DNA of 64,000 nucleotides from a virus, in IMG/VR virus record IMGVR_UViG_3300050015_000878, positions 1 through 64,000 of that record; one strand, 5' to 3'. Positions within the stretch are counted from its first letter, which is position 1. Every line of letters starts with the position of its first letter. The translations under genes were made by a program, and so were the position numbers. Below the pieces are notes generated by a model, which was not told the origin of the DNA, made no database searches, and saw only the letters and a program-made list of their open reading frames with translations. Positions 53,438 to 61,334 of the stretch are shown one piece after another.

Positions 53438-54267
53438 TTAAAGAAACAATAAAATATCTTGGAGTTGATATGAATCTGAAAATTAATTTGGGTTCAACAG
53501 ATGGCTTTTTGGGTTTACAACAGGAAATAGACAATCTTACACAGGTTGTTGGTGTTGATTTAGTCAATCCACCTGTAGATGGCGAAGAGCGTAGACTTAA
53601 ATATTTGCCAAGTATTACACCGTTGTCATTGTCATTCAGATTCTACGACATACCTTCAAGCGGGTGGGGCGCAAGTTTCCAAAATGTGGGTTTTAGTTTA
53701 GATGATATTCATGGCTTAAGTTCAAACATGCTGAATAGTTTTTTCATTATGGATTACTATGACAGTGTTGATACGACAACACAGAATAAAATATTTACAA
53801 CATATTTAACAAAATTAATTTTATACGATGCTTATGGTAATAAAGTCTACACCCCGACATATACAATTGGTGGGACAATACCAAATCAGTTCTACTATCA
53901 ATACATACCGCTTTGGTACTTGAATTCATTTACTGGAAATACTATTACAGGTTACACTAAATTTAGTTTTTATAATGCAATCAACGGTAAAATTGTGTCG
54001 TTTTATAATTACGACAATGGCAATCCTTTGCCGGGAAACTATGTTAATCCGGAGAAAATGTATTTTAAGACTGAAATTAATCGTACAAACAAGACATGGA
54101 GAATAATAACGACATCATTCCCCAATGCATTTGCAAATGAATTGTGGGATGCACCTGCTTATAAGGATAAAGTTGATAAGACTGTTCAGAACTTCAACAA
54201 TGAAGCACAGGATTATCCTTCGGGTAATACGTTTAATTATGTAAATGGAACTTACAATACTATTTAA
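53428..54267 (+). CDS. Putative virion structural protein (279 aa)
   Basis: Not assigned to a family. Features: LKINLGSTDGFLGLQQEIDN near residue 15, then beta-rich sequence with many Tyr/Asn residues and FYYQYIPLWYLNSFTGNT near 155. Length and composition resemble the 383-residue gene it overlaps, and both were probably assembled into the same structure. It ends convergently with the gp15-like gene, overlapping by eight bases. Confidence 0.68.
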   Translation: MSIIKETIKYLGVDMNLKINLGSTDGFLGLQQEIDNLTQVVGVDLVNPPVDGEERRLKYLPSITPLSLSFRFYDIPSSGWGASFQNVGFSLDDIHGLSSNMLNSFFIMDYYDSVDTTTQNKIFTTYLTKLILYDAYGNKVYTPTYTIGGTIPNQFYYQYIPLWYLNSFTGNTITGYTKFSFYNAINGKIVSFYNYDNGNPLPGNYVNPEKMYFKTEINRTNKTWRIITTSFPNAFANELWDAPAYKDKVDKTVQNFNNEAQDYPSGNTFNYVNGTYNTI

Positions 54268-55024
54268 CAACAATACCAATTTGTGGTTTTCTCATAGTCT
54301 TAACAATGTCAAAGTCTTTTTCGTCTTGGATGAAACCTTGGACTTTCAAAGCATATTTAGCTACGAAAAATCTATCACCGTCAATATTCTCAATAGGATT
54401 GGCTTCTGCGAAACCTTCGAATAATAGTGGCATTGGTGCACCTTTAATCCACACGTATTCTTGACGTGATTTGAAATTTCTCAGAATTTGCTCATCGTAT
54501 TGGTTAACGTCTACACGGTATTTTGTAAAAAGAGTTGCCTCAAAGGTCAAATCGACATTTGTAGGTTCAGGCATCTTAAACATTAATGAGATTATTTCGC
54601 CTGCATCCATGATAGGCACGTTCATGTATCTGAATTTACGTGGTTGTGGAATACTGTATTTAGTACCAAGTCTTGTGCCGGGTTGTTTATCAATACGTCT
54701 GACTGTAATGTAGGGAGTTGGAACGTTTTTGTCATTATCTACGAATTTCCAAGTCTTAGAAAATTCACCCCAACGGTCATTGTCGAGATAAAAGGTCGGA
54801 ACTATCTGACCATCGATTGCAATTTTCATACCGTCAGTATTCACATAGTGAAACAAAGCTGCGTCAATATCTTCAAGTAAAATAGTTCTTGGTAGATATT
54901 TAGTCTTTTTGTCGGTATTGACCATCAGTTCCTCAATCCTGTCGAAGCCGTACTTAAGATATTCACATCCAGGCTTTGGTGGATTTATGTCAATGGTGTA
55001 TTTTATTTTCTTTGGTAATGACAT
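54260..55024 (-). CDS. Tail terminator/sheath-stabiliser candidate, gp15-like
   Basis: The 254-residue protein has an N-terminal KYTIDINPPKPGCEYLKYGF region and, near 140-200, the pattern MFKMPEPTNVDLTFEATLFT, VDVNQYDEQILRNFKSRQEY and GAPMPLLFEG. This resembles the T4-type gp15 layout, in which a conserved PxNVxFE...Q..EQIL..F segment precedes a beta C-terminus. The match is by pattern only, so the assignment is tentative. A late motif lies 16 nt upstream. Confidence 0.5.
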   Translation of the reverse strand: MSLPKKIKYTIDINPPKPGCEYLKYGFDRIEELMVNTDKKTKYLPRTILLEDIDAALFHYVNTDGMKIAIDGQIVPTFYLDNDRWGEFSKTWKFVDNDKNVPTPYITVRRIDKQPGTRLGTKYSIPQPRKFRYMNVPIMDAGEIISLMFKMPEPTNVDLTFEATLFTKYRVDVNQYDEQILRNFKSRQEYVWIKGAPMPLLFEGFAEANPIENIDGDRFFVAKYALKVQGFIQDEKDFDIVKTMRKPQIGIVVK

Positions 55025-55040
55025 TTAATTACAGTTTTTA

Positions 55041-55049
55041 TATAAATAC
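55041..55049 (-). promoter_or_regulatory. Late promoter motif GTATTTATA
   Basis: Leftward, 16 nt before the gp15-like gene and back-to-back with the rightward host-type promoter at 55052-55082. Confidence 0.7.
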
Positions 55050-55051
55050 TC

Positions 55052-55082
55052 TTGCCTTTTAATTAGATTAATACTATATTTG
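55052..55082 (+). promoter_or_regulatory. Host-type promoter of the nucleotide-metabolism operon
   Basis: TTG (55052-55054), exactly 20 nt, TATATTTG (55075-55082). Transcription would begin near 55089, just ahead of the ATG at 55102. Confidence 0.75.
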
Positions 55083-55101
55083 CCTTCTTAAATCACAGCA
55101 G

Positions 55102-55449
55102 ATGTTAATTGAACGCAAAGAAATACTCAATGAGGACAAGAGTACCGGATATATAGAAGCAGTTTTTAATTCGGACAATGTACTCAAAACTACCTACTTT
55201 CCTCAAGCACAAAGACTTTACATTGCATTTAGCAGAGGACACACATATTCTTACGGCAATGTTTCACGTGAAATGTATAATGAATTTGAAGCTGCGGACT
55301 CCCAAGGCAAGTACTTTCACGCAAAAATAAATAATAAGACAAAATTCCCGACACGCAAAGAATTTACTCTGTACCCAAGTGAAGTACAGGGTTTAAAGGA
55401 AACTGTTAAAAACAAAATGTCGGAATTAAAAGAAGACGAAGATGAATAG
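55102..55449 (+). CDS. KTSC-domain protein
   Basis: The 115-residue protein contains a KTSC domain: LYIAFSRGHTYSYGNVSREM near residue 38, then YNEFEAADSQGKYFHAKI, the usual W/YxxF...S.G.YF pattern, although the KTSC tetrad itself is degenerate here. The domain is found in phage and lysyl-tRNA-synthetase-linked proteins; its role is unclear, possibly nucleic acid binding. First gene behind a perfect host-type promoter, so probably expressed early. Confidence 0.75.
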   Translation: MLIERKEILNEDKSTGYIEAVFNSDNVLKTTYFPQAQRLYIAFSRGHTYSYGNVSREMYNEFEAADSQGKYFHAKINNKTKFPTRKEFTLYPSEVQGLKETVKNKMSELKEDEDE

Positions 55450-55747
55450 TATCGAAGAACGAGACAATCTTATTCAGTTAATGCAAGAAGCGTTGAAATT
55501 CTATGCAGACCCAACCAATTATATTGGTCCAATGGGAACTATTGCACCGATTTATTCTGATGATTATGGCTCACAAGCACGTTTTGCTTTAGAAAAGGTT
55601 AAACAATTAAATGAGCAAAATCAGAAAATTCAAGACGATTACGACAAACTTATATTGGAAGCAGAAGAACTCGAATCTACAGGTGAAACAAGTCCTTTGG
55701 ACCTAATTAACATATTTATACAAACCCGTGATGATAAAAACGTTTAA
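55442..55747 (+). CDS. Hypothetical helical protein (101 aa)
   Basis: A 101-residue protein with an N-terminal helix (ERDNLIQLMQEALKFYADPT), a central SQARFALEKVKQLNEQNQKI coiled coil and an acidic end. No family recognised. It overlaps the KTSC gene by eight bases and mazG by seventeen, so it is in the same early operon. Confidence 0.65.
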   Translation: MNSIEERDNLIQLMQEALKFYADPTNYIGPMGTIAPIYSDDYGSQARFALEKVKQLNEQNQKIQDDYDKLILEAEELESTGETSPLDLINIFIQTRDDKNV

Positions 55748-56103
55748 AGAATATCAGCAAGAAGCAAATTTTCTCAAAATATCTTTGGATAGGTTTCTTG
55801 AGAAATATCCCGACTTGCCTGCAGACGTAATTCTTTTAATGAGAGTTACTTACGATGGTTTAGGACTTGGTGAAGCAGGTGAAGTACAGGGTAAAATCAA
55901 AAAGATTATTCGGGATGATGGTGGAAAAATAACACCTGAACATATTGAAGCAATTAAGGGTACGTGAACAGTTCGGTTAAATCTACAAAAATCTATTAAA
56001 ACCTATGAAAATCTATGGACGAAATAATTTTAATAAAAACTGATATTTTTAATTAATATATACTATTTATAAAAGAGTATTAAAATTACCCAATTAAATT
56101 AAA

Positions 56104-57441
56104 ATGTTGAAAGCAATTAAAATTAGACTTTATCCGAACAAAACTCAAAGTAGTTATATAAATCGTCTATGTGGTTCATATAGAAAGGTATTTAATATGT
56201 GTTTGGAAAAAAAGATAAGTGCTTATAACAATGACAAGACAAGTCTGGGATTAAAGGAATTAGGAAATTATTTTCATCAGGACTTAATTAAAAAAGAAGA
56301 ATTTTTATATCTCAATGAGCACAACACCAAAGTATTAAAACAAACAATCATAAATTTACTTGATAGTTATAAAAGATTTTTTGTAAATGGTAATGGTTTC
56401 CCCAAATATAAATCAAAACATGATAACAATCAGTCAGCGAGATTTCCGCTGGAAGCAATATCAAAATTAAATAGTTATTCTGATAACAAGATAACATTAG
56501 GCAGACCATTAAAAAATATTAGTTTTGAATGTTCTAACAGAGATAAAAATTATTTAACAAATCACAAAGATAAAATCAAGTCAGCAACCATAAGTAGAAC
56601 AAAATCCGATAAATACTTTTTATCTGTTCTTATTGATAATATAATTGAAAAACAAATACCAGAACCAACTAATGATATTTTAGGTATTGATATTGGTATA
56701 AAAGATTTTATGGTTTGTTCTGATGGTCAAGTGTTTAATAACTTGAAACTTAAACGTAATAATGAAAAAACATTAATTAAATTACAAAGACAATTAAGTA
56801 AAAAACAATTAGTTGGGACTGGTGAATATCGGTTAAATAAATATGGTAATAAGGTTGAAATAAATAAACCTTCAAACAATAGATATAAAGCAAGAGTAAG
56901 ACTTGTAAAATTTCAAGAAAAATTAAATAATATAAAAATAAATTACATACATAACATTACAACTCAATTAGTTCGTGAGAACCAAACGATAGTTATTGAG
57001 AATTTAAATGTTAAAGGTATGTTAAAAAACCATTGTTTGGCAAAATCAATTCAAGATTTAAGTATCAACGAGGCATTCAGACAGTTAAAATACAAATCTG
57101 AATGGTATGGAAGAGATTTGATTATAATAGACAGATGGTTTCCTTCGAGTAAATTATGTAATGTTTGTGGTTATAAGTATAAGAATTTATCATTAAAAGA
57201 AAGACATTGGACTTGTCCAGACTGTGGGACACAACATGATAGAGATTATAATGCGGCAACAAATATTATGAAAGAAGGAAAGAGATTGATAGGGACACGT
57301 TATCCCGAATTTACGCTTGTGGACTATCCAACTATGGATGACAGACTCAGTAATGAGGTACTAAAAAGTAGTGATAGGTTGAGACAAGAAGAAAAAAGTA
57401 CAAATAGTGAACGAAGTGAACTTCGTACTAAGTTTTTGTAG
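56104..57441 (+). CDS. tnpB: TnpB, RNA-guided nuclease of an IS605-type element
   Basis: The 445-residue protein begins MLKAIKIRLYPNKTQSSYIN (TnpB N-terminus). RuvC residues appear intact: D196 in LGIDIGIKDFM, E299 in IVIENLNVKGM, and the HDRDYNAATNI motif near 378-388. The zinc finger has C352, C355, C371 and C374. TnpB proteins use an omega-RNA made from the 3' end of the element to cut matching DNA next to a short TAM. The 55-residue C-terminal extension overlaps the probable omega-RNA. A variant CTATTTATA box lies about 35 nt upstream. Confidence 0.9.
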   Translation: MLKAIKIRLYPNKTQSSYINRLCGSYRKVFNMCLEKKISAYNNDKTSLGLKELGNYFHQDLIKKEEFLYLNEHNTKVLKQTIINLLDSYKRFFVNGNGFPKYKSKHDNNQSARFPLEAISKLNSYSDNKITLGRPLKNISFECSNRDKNYLTNHKDKIKSATISRTKSDKYFLSVLIDNIIEKQIPEPTNDILGIDIGIKDFMVCSDGQVFNNLKLKRNNEKTLIKLQRQLSKKQLVGTGEYRLNKYGNKVEINKPSNNRYKARVRLVKFQEKLNNIKINYIHNITTQLVRENQTIVIENLNVKGMLKNHCLAKSIQDLSINEAFRQLKYKSEWYGRDLIIIDRWFPSSKLCNVCGYKYKNLSLKERHWTCPDCGTQHDRDYNAATNIMKEGKRLIGTRYPEFTLVDYPTMDDRLSNEVLKSSDRLRQEEKSTNSERSELRTKFL

Positions 57442-57456
57442 ATTTTTTTGAACGGT
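57380..57456 (+). ncRNA. Probable omega-RNA 3' end of the TnpB element
   Basis: The end of tnpB and the right end hold a hairpin ACGAAG-TGAA-CTTCGT (57411-57426) and a U-rich segment before the mazG junction. In known TnpB systems the scaffold ends at the element's right edge and the guide is the adjacent flank, here mazG sequence beginning GAATTATCTGATATA. The 5' limit is a guess. Confidence 0.5.
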
Positions 57457-57641
57457 GAATTATCTGATATATTATGGTATATCTCATCAATATGTGATAC
57501 ACTTGGATTAAAAATGGAAGATGTTGCCACATATAATATCGAAAAATTAAAGTCCCGTAGAGATAGGGGAGTATTACATGGCAGTGGTGATAATCGTTAA
57601 AAAAATATTATTGTGTTTATTGATTATTTCAATAACACCAA

Positions 57642-57650
57642 GTATTTATT
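57642..57650 (+). promoter_or_regulatory. Late promoter motif GTATTTATT (rightward)
   Basis: Lies 14 nt before ATG 57665 and supports that start for the HNH gene over the longer frame from 57578. Confidence 0.6.
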
Positions 57651-57664
57651 GTAAAAATAATACT

Positions 57665-58294
57665 ATGGTTGAAAAGGTATGTTTAAATTGTGGTGGTCAA
57701 TATAAAGTAATTGACAGTCGAAAAGATAAGGCAAAATTTTGTTCAAAAGAATGTGCCAATATACAATTAAATGGTGAAAAAAATACTGTATGTACTGAAT
57801 GTGGTGAATCGTTTCATTTAAAGGAATCGTCAAAGAGAAGATATAAGAGAACACAAGGTTATTTTTGCTCGACAAAATGTGTTGCAGATTTTAGAAAGAA
57901 AGCATATATAGGTATCAATAATCCTAATTTTAGAAATGCTGAAACAAGTAATGGCTATTTGCTTGAGCAATTACCTAAATTCGGAAGAATTAAATTACAT
58001 CATAAAGTAGTGTTTGAGTATTTAAACATCAATGAAATACCACACAATTATTGTATTCACCATAGAGATTGTCAAATTAATAACAACGACAAAGAAAATT
58101 TGGCACTATTAACAGGAAGCGACCATAGATGGTTACATAAAAATTTTGGCAATGCAACTTTATGGGCATACGTAAATAACAGAATATCTCTGAAAGAATT
58201 GTGTAGTTGGTGTAAAAATCCCGAAAAGGCTATGAAATTGTTACCATTTAACATTATAACACAAAAAGAATTAATTATATATGAAAACAGTTAA
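57665..58294 (+). CDS. Zinc-finger HNH homing endonuclease
   Basis: The start at 57665 (MVEKVCLNCGGQYKVIDSRK) is chosen for the late motif and the zinc knuckle; the upstream extension overlaps mazG. The 209-residue protein has two C4-type knuckles (CLNCG/CSKEC and CTECG/CSTKC), GINNPNFRNAETSNGYLLEQ, and the HNH core KLHHKVVFEYLNINEIP with IHHRDCQINNNDKENLALLT. A free-standing mobile gene next to the TnpB insertion; its stop overlaps the dUTPase start by 14 bases. Confidence 0.82.
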   Translation: MVEKVCLNCGGQYKVIDSRKDKAKFCSKECANIQLNGEKNTVCTECGESFHLKESSKRRYKRTQGYFCSTKCVADFRKKAYIGINNPNFRNAETSNGYLLEQLPKFGRIKLHHKVVFEYLNINEIPHNYCIHHRDCQINNNDKENLALLTGSDHRWLHKNFGNATLWAYVNNRISLKELCSWCKNPEKAMKLLPFNIITQKELIIYENS

Positions 58295-58706
58295 AATAAA
58301 ATTACTACATCCCGATGCACAAATACCACGAAAAATTATTAATAGTGATGCATGTTATGATGTTGTTGCAACAAGTAAACGAGATTTGGGTGATGGTAGA
58401 ATTCATTATGGACTTGGATTCGCATTAGAAATACCGGAAAATACACAATTGGATTTACGACCAAGAAGTTCAGTACATAAAACCGGACTTATATTAAGCA
58501 ATTGTATTGGAACTGGTGATGAAGAATATCGTGGAGAATTTCAGGCGGTTTTTTATCACATAATATCAACACTACCACCGTATGAAATTGGCGACAGAAT
58601 ATTACAAATACAATTAAGAACAAGGGAAGATGTTGAATTTGAATTAACAGACGAATTATCTAACACCCAAAGAAATAGTGGGGGTTTCGGAAGTACGGGA
58701 AAATAA
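58281..58706 (+). CDS. dut: dUTPase (trimeric type)
   Basis: The 141-residue enzyme has the dUTPase motifs in order: DACYDV near 23 (motif 1), LRPRSSVHKTG near 61 (motif 2), the NCIGTGDEEYRGEF stretch (motif 3), IGDRILQIQL (motif 4) and GGFGSTGK at the C-terminus (motif 5). It hydrolyses dUTP to dUMP, supplying the substrate for the thymidylate synthase encoded 0.7 kb downstream. The usual motif 3 G-x-I-D-x-D-Y is here GTGDEEY. Confidence 0.9.
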   Translation: MKTVKIKLLHPDAQIPRKIINSDACYDVVATSKRDLGDGRIHYGLGFALEIPENTQLDLRPRSSVHKTGLILSNCIGTGDEEYRGEFQAVFYHIISTLPPYEIGDRILQIQLRTREDVEFELTDELSNTQRNSGGFGSTGK

Positions 58707-58730
58707 CTTTATTAAATACAGGCAAATAAT

Positions 58731-58919
58731 ATGGAAGAAAGAATTTTAGAAGAAGTAGACCCAAAAGAAGTTTTGGATGAACAAGGACCAAACGTATTTC
58801 TTTATTATAGAGATACTAAATCGGTATTCATAACATCAGGTGAAGCATGGTATATGAGAATATGGCTATTGCTATCAAACCCATTCCGTTACTTATTTAC
58901 GGGACGTGTGAGATATTAA
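58731..58919 (+). CDS. Small hypothetical protein with hydrophobic C-terminus
   Basis: A 62-residue protein with an acidic first third and a hydrophobic, possibly membrane-associated stretch (WYMRIWLLLSNPFRYLFTG). No family recognised. Preceded by an ATAACTTTATTAAA motif repeated ahead of the next two genes. Confidence 0.6.
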   Translation: MEERILEEVDPKEVLDEQGPNVFLYYRDTKSVFITSGEAWYMRIWLLLSNPFRYLFTGRVRY

Positions 58920-58945
58920 AATAATTTTATTAAAAACAAACAATT

Positions 58946-59191
58946 ATGTTTACAAAAGAAGATTTCAAAAACGATTCGGGTCTTGAATTCAAAGACCTAT
59001 CCGATGAACTAATGCGTGTTTATGTATTTCCCGACATGAAAATAAGAATAAATGAACCTCTCCTGTTGAATGTTTCAACAAGCGGTGGTCATAGAATTTT
59101 TGACTCAGAAGGCAATTCAAATTATATTCCTTCGGATTGGAGACGACTTTATTGGGTCGTAAAAGAGGGCAAGTCTCACTTCGCTTTCTAA
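58946..59191 (+). CDS. Hypothetical protein (81 aa)
   Basis: The 81-residue protein is soluble-looking, with strands RVYVFPDMKIRI and LLLNVSTSGGHRIFD and a C-terminal WRRLYWVVKEGKSHFAF. No family recognised. It lies between dUTPase and thymidylate synthase genes; ATAATTTTATTAAA is 25 nt before its ATG. Confidence 0.62.
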   Translation: MFTKEDFKNDSGLEFKDLSDELMRVYVFPDMKIRINEPLLLNVSTSGGHRIFDSEGNSNYIPSDWRRLYWVVKEGKSHFAF

Positions 59192-59220
59192 AAATAATTT
59201 TATTTAAAATAATCTCGATA

Positions 59221-59427
59221 ATGAAGGGTACAACTGGAATCAGATTAAGAAGAGAAAGTGCTAAAAGACTACTTGAGGCACAACTATTACGTGGCACTAA
59301 GCCAGAAAAAATCAACAAGAAGACTACCGCTAAGATGATACCGCTAACTCCTGCGGACATCACCCGCATCAATAAAGAAATTGCTGCGTTAAATAATCCG
59401 AAAAACAAAAAGACCGTAAGTGCTTAA
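59221..59427 (+). CDS. Small basic hypothetical protein (68 aa)
   Basis: ATG at 59221 is preferred to in-frame starts inside the previous gene. The protein is Lys/Arg-rich (MKGTTGIRLRRESAKRLLEA) with a Pro-containing second half, and may bind nucleic acid. It overlaps the thyA start by one base (TAATG) and has ATAATTTTATTTAA 27 nt upstream. Confidence 0.62.
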   Translation: MKGTTGIRLRRESAKRLLEAQLLRGTKPEKINKKTTAKMIPLTPADITRINKEIAALNNPKNKKTVSA

Positions 59428-60506
59428 TGGAAAGTTATTTAGACTTACTTCAAAACATCATTGATAATGGTGTTGAGAAAGAAAGTGGTAGAGCAAACAT
59501 GCCGAATACCATAGGTATTTCACATGGAGTGATTAAAATGGACCTTCAAGAAGGTTTTCCACTACTTACCACAAAGAAAATGTACTGGAAGGGCATCGTA
59601 CATGAACTTCTTTGGTTTCTCCGTGGAGAAACAAACATAAAATATCTCGTTGATAACAACGTGAATATCTGGAACGGTGACGCATACCGTTGGTATTTAA
59701 AATGGTGGGATGAAAAGGGTAAAACATTGGGTGGACTTTGTAAACTCGAAACAATTGAAGAATTTGTTGAACAAGTTAAGCAGGATTCAAATTGTTCATA
59801 TACTTGGATTGATGTTCCATCAACAGGTCAAGGTGTAAAAGAATATACTATTGGTGACTTGGGTAAAGTCTATGGCTACCAATGGAGAAATCAGAATGGT
59901 GTTGACCAAATAAAGGAAGTTCTTGATGGTTTAAAGTCAAACCCATACAGTCGCTACCATGTAATTGATGCTTGGAATAAAGCAGACTTCAAGGAAATGG
60001 CATTACCACCATGCCACCTAATGTATCAGTTTATTGTCAGACCACTGAGTTTAAAAGAAAGAATTGATTATCATTTTAATGTACTGAAAGGCGAATTCTA
60101 TCTGACACCTGACGATAATGAAGAATTAGCATATCTCGATGCGGCAGGCGTTCCGAAGTTCTACTTGGACCTTAACATGTATCAGAGAAGCTGTGATACG
60201 CTATTAGGTGTACCATTTAACATTGCTTCGATGTCGTTACTGCTTAAATTATTCGCAACGGTAAACAATATGCTTGATGGCGTGGCTACTTGGATTGGCG
60301 GTGATACACATTTATATGTGAATCATATCGAACTTGCCAAAGAACAAATATCAAGAGTTCCTTATGACCTGCCACAACTATTCATTAGAAAAGAATTAAG
60401 TTGCCTTGACGATATTCTTGCATTGACCATTGAAGACTTTGAATTGGTTGGCTATAAAAGTCATCCTGCAATTAAAGCAGAATTGTTCACTGGCTTAAAA
60501 AAGTAA
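59427..60506 (+). CDS. thyA: Thymidylate synthase, ThyA type
   Basis: The 359-residue enzyme methylates dUMP to dTMP with methylene-tetrahydrofolate. LPPCHLMYQF holds the nucleophile C196; GVPFNIASMSLL retains the Asn that selects dUMP over dCMP, so it is not a dCMP hydroxymethylase. WNGDAYRWYL and an extra segment of about 50 residues after it match the long ThyA forms. The phosphate-binding SRR signature reads SRY in NPYSRYHVIDAW, an unusual change. It works with the dUTPase in the same operon. Confidence 0.92.
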   Translation: MESYLDLLQNIIDNGVEKESGRANMPNTIGISHGVIKMDLQEGFPLLTTKKMYWKGIVHELLWFLRGETNIKYLVDNNVNIWNGDAYRWYLKWWDEKGKTLGGLCKLETIEEFVEQVKQDSNCSYTWIDVPSTGQGVKEYTIGDLGKVYGYQWRNQNGVDQIKEVLDGLKSNPYSRYHVIDAWNKADFKEMALPPCHLMYQFIVRPLSLKERIDYHFNVLKGEFYLTPDDNEELAYLDAAGVPKFYLDLNMYQRSCDTLLGVPFNIASMSLLLKLFATVNNMLDGVATWIGGDTHLYVNHIELAKEQISRVPYDLPQLFIRKELSCLDDILALTIEDFELVGYKSHPAIKAELFTGLKK

Positions 60507-60510
60507 ACAA

Positions 60511-60801
60511 ATGGGTGACAAAAACTTCAAGCAAATCGGCAAATTTCAGTTTTCGGTAGAAGTGCCTGTAGATTCTGATTTGGCACTTGCTATCAGACTT
60601 GCTACTGAAAGACGTGATAAAAAACTTGAAGATTTTGTTGAGTTTATAAAATTGGGTGCAAACAGGGATGACAAGGATAAGATTCTTGAAAATCTTGACG
60701 GTATACTCAAAATGAACGAGAGCATTAAGCTAATGGAAGATGCAGCTATTGCCGTGAGAATGTATAAACTTGAAGAACAGAAAAATAAAAGTGTTGAATG
60801 A
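60511..60801 (+). CDS. Hypothetical protein (96 aa)
   Basis: The 96-residue charged protein is mostly helical, beginning MGDKNFKQIGKFQFSVEVPV; a DLALAIRLATERRDKKLEDF helix follows. No family recognised. It begins four bases after thyA and overlaps the membrane protein gene by four. Confidence 0.65.
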   Translation: MGDKNFKQIGKFQFSVEVPVDSDLALAIRLATERRDKKLEDFVEFIKLGANRDDKDKILENLDGILKMNESIKLMEDAAIAVRMYKLEEQKNKSVE

Positions 60802-61052
60802 TAATATTATACATAATAGTCACATTATTAACAGTTGCAGTATTACTACTTGCAGGTGCACTTTATTTCTTTGCGAGAAAGAGTCAGTACATTTCTGATA
60901 AGGAAAAAGAGTTTATTGTCTTCGTCATAGATATATTTGAGCAATACGGTGACGACTTAGGTGTTCAAACTAAAGCAGAACATAAGAGACTCTGTGAAGA
61001 ACTCGAAAAGATTAAAACAAAGTATTTTACAATAAAAAAAGAGGACAAATAG
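60798..61052 (+). CDS. Small membrane protein
   Basis: The 84-residue protein has one N-terminal membrane helix (ILYIIVTLLTVAVLLLAGAL) and a charged cytoplasmic-type tail. It is the last gene of the rightward operon and ends with TAG inside the terminator stem. Function unknown; small membrane proteins of this type in phages may modify the host envelope or help lysis. Confidence 0.68.
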   Translation: MIILYIIVTLLTVAVLLLAGALYFFARKSQYISDKEKEFIVFVIDIFEQYGDDLGVQTKAEHKRLCEELEKIKTKYFTIKKEDK

Positions 61053-61063
61053 TCCTCTTTTTT
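61035..61063. terminator. Bidirectional terminator at the end of the thyA operon
   Basis: AAAAAAGAGGAC/GTCCTCTTTTTT, a 12-bp stem, ends the rightward operon and also faces the leftward 60-residue gene. Confidence 0.88.
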
Positions 61064-61082
61064 ATTTCCGGTTTTTAAAGAC

Positions 61083-61265
61083 TTACCATTTCTCCATGAG
61101 AATTGATAATGCATCTAATGCTGCAAGTTGTGCTACAACGCTTGCGTCACTATTAGTTACTAAAGTCACACCTGGAGTACTGTTAAAACCACTACCTGCT
61201 AAACCTGCGCCAATTCTTGCCCATAGTCTGTAGGTATTTTGTGTTAAAGGTGATGTTGCTGTCAT
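61083..61265 (-). CDS. Short virion-type protein with LWARIG module
   Basis: The 60-residue protein consists of little more than the module YRLWARIGAG...SDASVVAQLAALDALSIL, which also ends the neighbouring 144-residue protein (YDLWAKIG...TDESIARQLAYLAAEAVI). A late motif is 32 nt upstream. A capsid- or tail-attachment role for the module is inferred. Confidence 0.65.
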   Translation of the reverse strand: MTATSPLTQNTYRLWARIGAGLAGSGFNSTPGVTLVTNSDASVVAQLAALDALSILMEKW

Positions 61266-61297
61266 TTCGTTTTAGTTTTTAAATAATATTATTTACA

Positions 61298-61306
61298 TAT
61301 AAATAC
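61298..61306 (-). promoter_or_regulatory. Late promoter motif GTATTTATA
   Basis: 32 nt upstream of the 60-residue gene. Confidence 0.65.
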
Positions 61307-61334
61307 TCAAAATTTCCCTAAAATCGAGATATAA

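Larger units (their letters stand above)
55962..57456 (+). mobile_element. IS605-type TnpB-only insertion element in mazG
   Basis: The 1495-bp segment is delimited by restoration of the mazG frame; a shared GGT leaves 3 bp of ambiguity. The left end (55962-56103) has four imperfect copies of AAAATCTAT about 12 bp apart; the right end has TAGATTTTTTT in inverse orientation and a hairpin at 57411-57426. It contains one gene, tnpB, and no tnpA. No target duplication beyond GGT is seen, as expected for the IS200/IS605 superfamily. Confidence 0.82.
55731..57600 (+). pseudogene. mazG: MazG-type nucleotide pyrophosphohydrolase, split by a TnpB element
   Basis: The 5' part (55731-55961, 77 codons) carries GLGEAGEVQGKIKKIIRDDG with the E..E metal pair; it then reads ACG TGA inside the inserted element. 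The 3' part (57457-57600, 47 codons) resumes exactly in frame with ELSDILWYISSICDTLGLKM, the second metal motif (E..D), and ends RRDRGVLHGSGDNR. Removing 1495 bp (55962-57456) restores a 124-residue MazG. As it stands the two metal-binding halves are separated, so the enzyme should be inactive unless the element excises. Intact MazG would hydrolyse NTPs or (p)ppGpp. Confidence 0.85.

Noticed and set aside
55962-57456. IStron (self-splicing intron plus TnpB)
   Set aside because: The non-coding parts (about 140 nt left, 15 nt right of tnpB) are too short for a group I intron core, so RNA-level repair of mazG is unlikely.
59427-60506. dCMP hydroxymethylase (T4 gp42-like) instead of thymidylate synthase
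   Set aside because: The residue that selects the base is Asn (PFNIASM), as in dUMP-specific enzymes, rather than Asp.
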